64,000 nt of DNA, taken from contig JAJGBQ010000004.1 of assembly GCA_022457065.1 (NCBI GenBank), forward strand, positions 248,001-312,000. The letters are read 5' to 3'. The notes under the pieces are model-generated. The model saw only the letters and a list, made by a program, of their open reading frames with translations, was not told where the DNA came from and searched no databases. The position numbers and the translations under genes were made by a program. Below, piece after piece: positions 59,259 to 64,000 of the stretch. Numbering within the stretch: position 1 is the first letter of the stretch; the number at the start of each line of letters is the position of its first letter. This stretch comes from Curvularia sp. ZM96 (lineage: Eukaryota > Ascomycota > Dothideomycetes > Pleosporales > Pleosporaceae).

Positions 59259-59638
59259 GGGTGTCGATAGGATTGAAGACGCAGACTCAGATCAACAATC
59301 AGCTGCACATCAGTCAGGGAGTATCAAACACCCACATACGTTACAATTTATGCTCTACGGTACTCGCACATAGAGTTGCAGCGTTCGCCCCGAGACTGAA
59401 GATTGTTTCCCGCTCTTGCTCTGGGACTCGCGTTCGCGTTCGGCGGTCACCTCGGCATTCGCAATTTGCTTTCGGCGAACTGAGCGGCGAACCGCAATTC
59501 CGCATTATCATGGTGCTTTACCTAGGGTATGAAATGTGGAGATCGCTTTCTGATCGCCCGGAAAAAGGTGAATATGTTACCTGAGATCATTGCTCTTCCT
59601 GTACTTTTGGTATCCTGCACAAACAACAGTTGTGCACA
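59259..59638. promoter_or_regulatory. Divergent promoter, P450 / O-methyltransferase, with GGCGAAC repeats
   Basis: 380 bp between ATG codons. CGGCGAAC occurs twice 12 bp apart (59473-59480 and 59485-59492), and its core occurs inverted as GTTCGCC at 59383-59389. A GCGTTCGCGTTCGGCGG run lies nearby (59430-59446). Repeated, oriented GC-rich motifs in a shared promoter are candidate regulator sites. Confidence 0.6.
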
Positions 59639-60832
59639 ATGACAGTCATCAAAGAAACCGATTCAAAGCCATTGATCCAAGAGGCAAGCAGTTTTATCAC
59701 GCAGAATCTGATTCGCCAACAACAACATTACTGCCTCCAGTTCCTCTGCCACTTTGGTATCCTAGATCTCATTCCATTGCCGCCACAAAGCATCTCGTAT
59801 GCAGATGTGGCGGCTAAAGCGAACGTGCCGGTTACGAGATTGAAGGCCGTTGCGAGAATGGCCATGACAGCCGGATTTCTCCGTGAGACGGTCGATGGCC
59901 ATCTATCGCATACCCCACTCTCTGGAATCTTCGTTCAGAACGAACATCTACGGATCCAGTTGTACCACATGGTTGAGCAGACAATCCCCTTGATGGCTGC
60001 GTTCACCCAAGCGACAGAGATGTGGGGTGAGACCAAGGTACCGAATCAGACGGCGTACAACATCTCTGCAAAAACAGATCTGCCCTTCTTTGAGCATCTC
60101 AAGTCGGATCCGGATATCGGCAGCGAGTTCGATTCCTATATGAAAAGTCAGGCAGTTGTGAACTCGGGTGCCAAAGTAGAGCATCTATTGCGTGCTTTTG
60201 ATTGGGCATCTTTGAGAGAAGGAGCTACGGTCGTCGATGTGAGTATTCCCACCCATTGGGTAAGAACGAAATTCGATGCTGATGCTTCTGAATAGGTTGG
60301 TGGAGGCAGCGGTGCGACGGCGGCTGCACTGGCTACGGCCCATCCTAAGCTCCGTGTCGTCATTCAAGACTTGCCAACTCCTATCCGTAACGCGAGTGCT
60401 TTTGTTGGAACGCTCCCGAAAGACGTTTCAGGACGGATAGAGCTCCAGGAACACGACATGTTCAAGGAGCAACCGATTAAGAATGCGGAAGTATACCTTT
60501 TGAGAACCATTATTCACGATTGGCCGGATGAGGAAGCGGTATCCATTCTGCGCCGCGTTGTTGCCGCAATGGGACCACAGAGTCACCTTGTCATCATGGA
60601 TATGGTGCTCCCGATTCCAGGAACCGAATCTCCAGACTCTGAGGCTGCATTGAGGCAGAAGGATTTGGCAATGATACAGACATTCAACGCTAAGGAGCGC
60701 GAGATGGAGCAGTGGCTTGAACTTATCCGAGTTGTGGACCCTCGTCTACATGTGCGGAAAGTCCGACGACCAGAAGGTGCCCAGCACTCAGTTCTTAATG
60801 TAACATTTCGGGAAAATGTACCTACCAGCTAG
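59639..60832 (+). CDS. SAM-dependent O-methyltransferase
   Basis: Two exons (59639-60238, 60296-60832) give 378 residues. An N-terminal winged-helix dimerisation domain (YCLQFLCHFGILDLIPLPPQ, YADVAAKANVP) precedes the SAM motif VVDVGGGSGATAAALA (about 198-213), which is split by the intron, and the catalytic His in LRTIIHDWPDEEA (about 274). This is the plant-caffeate/fungal OmtA-type family that methylates phenolic hydroxyls. In the cluster it should methylate a hydroxyl of the aromatic product. The ATG at 59639 follows an in-frame TTG and is preferred. It is convergent with the FAD monooxygenase, 288 bp apart. Confidence 0.92.
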
Positions 60833-61120
60833 AAGCTCAATTTATAACGATTTGATGACATTTTCAAGAAATTTGAGATTTTGATGTGAGAAAGAATTGT
60901 GGTGTGAGAGGCTGGAAACCTGAGAGGATGAGGAAGCGTAGGGGCGAGCTAGGCATCGCCACGCTTAATAACCTATTCGAGGTGGCTGAACGACATCTTC
61001 CAAAACTAAGTCGTCCCATTGATACCTTTCTGATACGGTCCACTCCTCAGCTGAAAAGCGTCAATTCAACAGCACATACCCTTCATAGCAATATAACGTC
61101 TCATTGCAAATCGTGATTTG

Positions 61121-62417
61121 TTACACTGTCTCACTCGAGCTATTTCCGCTCTTTGCCGCCATCTCCGCTACCTTCTTCCAACTACCCATTGGCTGATGAA
61201 ATTGCGAAAACCGCTGTAGGCAGCGCTTTACAGCTTCTTGTCCTCTTTGATATGCTACATCATAGAAGCTTTGGATGATGTCAGTGACATTGATATCAGA
61301 GAAATCAGCTCTCTTCTCAGCTATCGTTGCAACGAGCTCCACTGCGTCAAGAATAGCATGATTACCACCCTCGCCGCCAAAGATTGGCATAGCATGAACA
61401 GCATCACCGATGAACACGACCCCCGATTTGGCGGCCTTGTCTAGCTCTTTTCTCTGCACTTGAAGTGCCCAGATGCGCCAATTGTAGACGTTGCTTTTCT
61501 TTATGTCATCGGCATTGACCAGTATCGAGAAAGGTGGGACGAGGTCTTTGCTCCGGATTTCTTTCAAAAGGTGTTGAGGCACCTTCAGTATCTCACCGCG
61601 ATCTGGCATCCACAATGGGTCGCTTTCACCATTTCGACTGCGCGAGTATGTCCAATCCAGATCGATCGACCCTTCCTTGGTGGCGTTCGCAACCGTCACG
61701 AATGTATTGAAATTATCGCCAACCCCTGCGCCGATCGTGGACTCGCCGATGTGAGTGCTCCAAAGTTCATGCCATTCTGCCAATTTCATTCGCCTTTTAC
61801 CGTGAAAAAGAATCACTGGTGGCGATTGAATTTGAACTTTTGGGAGTAACGACTGACGAACTAAAGCCGGGATTAATTCTATACATGACCGATATGAGAG
61901 GTATTTACTTACCACCAGAGTGTACTCCATCTGCAGCTATCAACATGGAGCCTTCAATCTCTTTGTCATTCTCGAAGATGGCTTTGACATTGCTTGGCCC
62001 CCCTTCAACCGCTTTCAGTTTATAACCATATCGTATATCCACTCCCTTGCCCAAACAGTCTCTCAGAACACTCCTGTTGGCCCGGAACAGAGAGACTCTG
62101 TTGCCTTTCTGAGACTGTTCAGGATTGAAAAGAGTTTCGCCAGTCCCGTTGTTGCGGAACGTCAAGTCTACCCAGCCAGTACCTCCGAGCTCTCTATCAA
62201 CAGCCACGCCCTTTTGTAAATCACTGACCAAAACACCTCCGATTCCATCGAGTAGGGGTTCGAAAGCCCAATTGCGGACAGTAATGGCGTAGCCCTGGCT
62301 CTTCTCCGGAGTAGACTGCTCGAAAACGACGCACGGCATTCCACGTTGCTTAAGAAGACGCGCAGCAGAGAGGCCAGATATGCCGGCTCCGACAATAAGG
62401 ATCGGTTTCTCACTCAT
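61121..62417 (-). CDS. FAD-dependent monooxygenase (salicylate hydroxylase-like)
   Basis: Two exons (62417-61913, 61860-61121) give 414 residues. The dinucleotide motif is ILIVGAGISGLSAARLLKQR at 6-25; LIAADGVHSG is at the end of exon 1 and continues VRQSLLPK in exon 2; the FAD motif GDAVHAMPIFGGEGGNHAIL is near residue 310. This is the group of single-component flavin hydroxylases that act on aromatic polyketides and salicylate, using NAD(P)H and O2. The acceptor was chosen by frame (VHSGVRQS); an alternative AG 21 nt upstream would add residues but breaks the motif. It shares a 521-bp divergent promoter with the GST gene. The substrate is unknown. Confidence 0.88.
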
Positions 62418-62938
62418 GATGTGCTAATTTAAGCTTCAGGTATTCTTGTGGGATAATGGAGTCAATGCGACCTAAGATGAGATTGTTTGTGCAACGAAAG
62501 ATTCAAGAAGAGCCACAGTAGTATCTGTCATAGCGACATTTCTCACGGACGACCGACCAGTCGTCTAACTCTTGCCCGAGCAGTATACAAGTACGTTGGA
62601 GATTAACGTTGCGTAATTGCTTTGAACGGCGTACAGGAGAACGATCGGGCCGAGTTCAATGGCGCTCGGCATGACTACCATGAACGCCGAGCGCATTACC
62701 ATCTCCGTCGCGTCGGGCATCATACCAGTCACTCATTCAATTTCAAGACATTTCAGAGCAGATCGGGTAGGATGGCATTGAAGCTTCGGCGAGCGTAAAT
62801 TGCGGAGTTATGCCGTCATCGAAATGGAGAGAAGAGAGTGACTACGGGTGTGCATGTTGCACAATACTGTCATCCAGTAAATACTTTCGATCCAGGCCCA
62901 GGAACTCTGAAAACAGCACAAACCATACTTGCTACAAT
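62418..62938. promoter_or_regulatory. Divergent promoter, FAD monooxygenase / GST, with CGG-CCG palindromes
   Basis: 521 bp between divergent ATG codons. TCGGGCCGA (62645-62653) is a perfect CGG/CCG-type palindrome; 9 bp on, GCGCTCGGC (62662-62670) and GCCGAGCGC (62686-62694) form an exact inverted repeat with a 15-bp gap. Zn2Cys6 regulators bind such CGG/CCG arrangements, so these are candidate AflR-like sites. Confidence 0.65.
62645..62694. promoter_or_regulatory. Palindromic CGG/CCG site cluster
   Basis: One 9-bp palindrome and one pair of 9-bp inverted arms, all containing TCGG or CCGA, within 50 bp in the shared promoter. Binding by the cluster regulator is inferred only from the symmetry and the triplets. 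Confidence 0.6.
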
Positions 62939-63831
62939 ATGGAGCCATACAAGACAATTGATCGAGCTAATCTGAAGACTATTAAAATTTACGGCCATGT
63001 TGCTGTAAGTACCTCATAGTCTACAACCTCATCTGAAATGAACGAAAGGTCTCACGCACGCAGGGACCGCAACCATGGAAGGTCGTTATTCTTCTGAAGG
63101 AGCTTGGAATGGATTACGACATTGAGTTCCTCACCGCAGACGAGATGAAGGTTCCGCCATACATCGACATCTGCCCAAACGGCAGAACTCCAGCAATATT
63201 CGACCCGAACACAGGCATCACGTTGTGGGAGGTAAGTAGAGACCAGCTGACAAGAAGATATAGGCATGACTGACCACTGATTCACACAGTCTGGAACCAT
63301 CATCGAATACATCGAAGACCTCTACGACCACGATGCGAAGCTCAAATACACCACCTTTCCCGAAAAGTACCACCAGAAGAACTGGAAAGACTACCAAATC
63401 GCAGGCCACGACCTTTTCCTCGGCCAAAAGGCATACTTCACAATGGTCAGCTCCTCCAGTCGTCCGGTCGTCGTAACCCCAAACTAATCGTGACTCAGTT
63501 TCACACCGAACAAGACCTCTCGTCTGTCCACGAGCACTACGGCAACATGACGCGCTGGGTCCTCGGAGTGATAGAGAGACAGTTGAGCAAGACGGGAAAG
63601 CCATACCTAGTGGGAGACAAGTGCACCTACGCCGACCTCATGTATATACCCTTCCACTTGGTCTTGGCCGACAAGTTGATGCGCAACATCAACGAGAACT
63701 TCGAGCAGGAGTGGAAAGAAAAGTTCCCTCGCTGCTACGAATGGAATGCGCGCTTGATGCAGCGCGATAGCGTCAAGGAGGCTTTGGTGGAGAAGTATCG
63801 TGCTATGGACAATGCGGGGTGGCCCCGGTAG
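62939..63831 (+). CDS. Glutathione S-transferase
   Basis: Four exons (62939-63004, 63064-63231, 63290-63445, 63499-63831) join in phase to 240 residues. The N-terminal thioredoxin-like domain contains IKIYGHVAGPQPWKVVILLK, NGRTPAI and LWESGTIIEYIEDLYD, the last with the Glu-Ser glutathione contact. The C-terminal helical domain ends in LVGDKCTYADLMYIPFHLVL with the conserved TYAD. This is the Ure2/fungal GST group. GSTs of this kind (for example MdpJ) accompany anthraquinone and xanthone clusters and may conjugate or isomerise pathway quinones, or protect the cell. The start at 62939 is preferred over an in-frame ATG at 62810 since the added residues look unlike a GST. Confidence 0.9.
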
Positions 63832-64000
63832 ACTCGACAGTTGAATGAATGCAGGTCCTTTCTGTTTTGATTTCCTGCTGCTAAGCAATGAATGACTACT
63901 GGTGACTTTGACAGCGATGCGTAGCCCTGGAGTGCAGGGAGAGAGGTCGAGAAGAAGGCTTTGTAGCTGTGTTCGTCGGTTGAAAACTTTCCTACCAGAA

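Noticed and set aside
1..64000. tRNA, rRNA and CRISPR
   Set aside because: No tRNA box A/B pairs, rRNA segments or spaced repeat arrays were recognised by eye. CRISPR is not expected in a fungal genome; a covariance-model search would be needed to exclude tRNAs.

Overview
The window comes from a filamentous ascomycete nuclear genome (Pezizomycotina). The signs are short introns of roughly 45-90 bp with GTANGT donors, CTAAC-like branch points and AG acceptors, a class III chitin synthase, Zn2Cys6 regulators, a hybrid histidine kinase with fused receiver, a PTH11/SAT4-type rhodopsin-fold membrane protein and a fungal polyketide-type gene cluster. A Dothideomycete (for example Pleosporales) fits best, but that is an inference. 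I built all gene models by hand from splice signals and reading frame. Models with several exons are phase-consistent, but none has been checked against transcripts.

Left part (1-34 kb), mostly housekeeping and development: the tail of an unidentified gene (1-93), a Gvp36-like BAR protein, a PRO1/RosA/NosA-type Zn2Cys6 regulator with about 5 kb of apparently non-coding upstream DNA, a RING-H2 ubiquitin ligase, the RNA polymerase I factor Rrn11, a phenol 2-monooxygenase-type flavoprotein, a class III chitin synthase, the monopolin subunit Csm1/Pcs1, ATP synthase subunit k and MTFP1 sharing a divergent promoter, a RecQ helicase and a PAS-containing hybrid histidine kinase.

Middle (34-49 kb): an AN1 zinc-finger protein (Cuz1-like), a small secreted four-cysteine protein in three exons that is not visible as one long ORF, a seven-helix SAT4/PTH11-type protein, the tRNA pseudouridine-55 synthase Pus4, a C2H2 regulator, a cytochrome P450 with an unusual haem loop, and a GPI-type cysteine-rich secreted protein. 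Gene density then falls, with an AT-rich tract and about 1.8 kb of TA-rich, stop-rich DNA at 48.2-50 kb that may be a decayed repeat.

Right part (about 50-64 kb): a secondary-metabolite gene cluster. It holds a secreted NTF2-fold protein (membership uncertain), a metallo-beta-lactamase thioesterase of the atrochrysone-carboxyl-ACP type, an AflR-like Zn2Cys6 regulator, an extended SDR reductase, a classical SDR, a P450, an O-methyltransferase, a FAD monooxygenase and a glutathione S-transferase. This set matches the tailoring and regulatory genes of emodin/monodictyphenone/cladofulvin-type aromatic polyketide pathways. The non-reducing polyketide synthase they imply is not in the window and may lie beyond its right edge. 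The shared promoters of the cluster carry a 32-bp tandem repeat, CGG/CCG palindromes and repeated GGCGAAC motifs that could be regulator sites.
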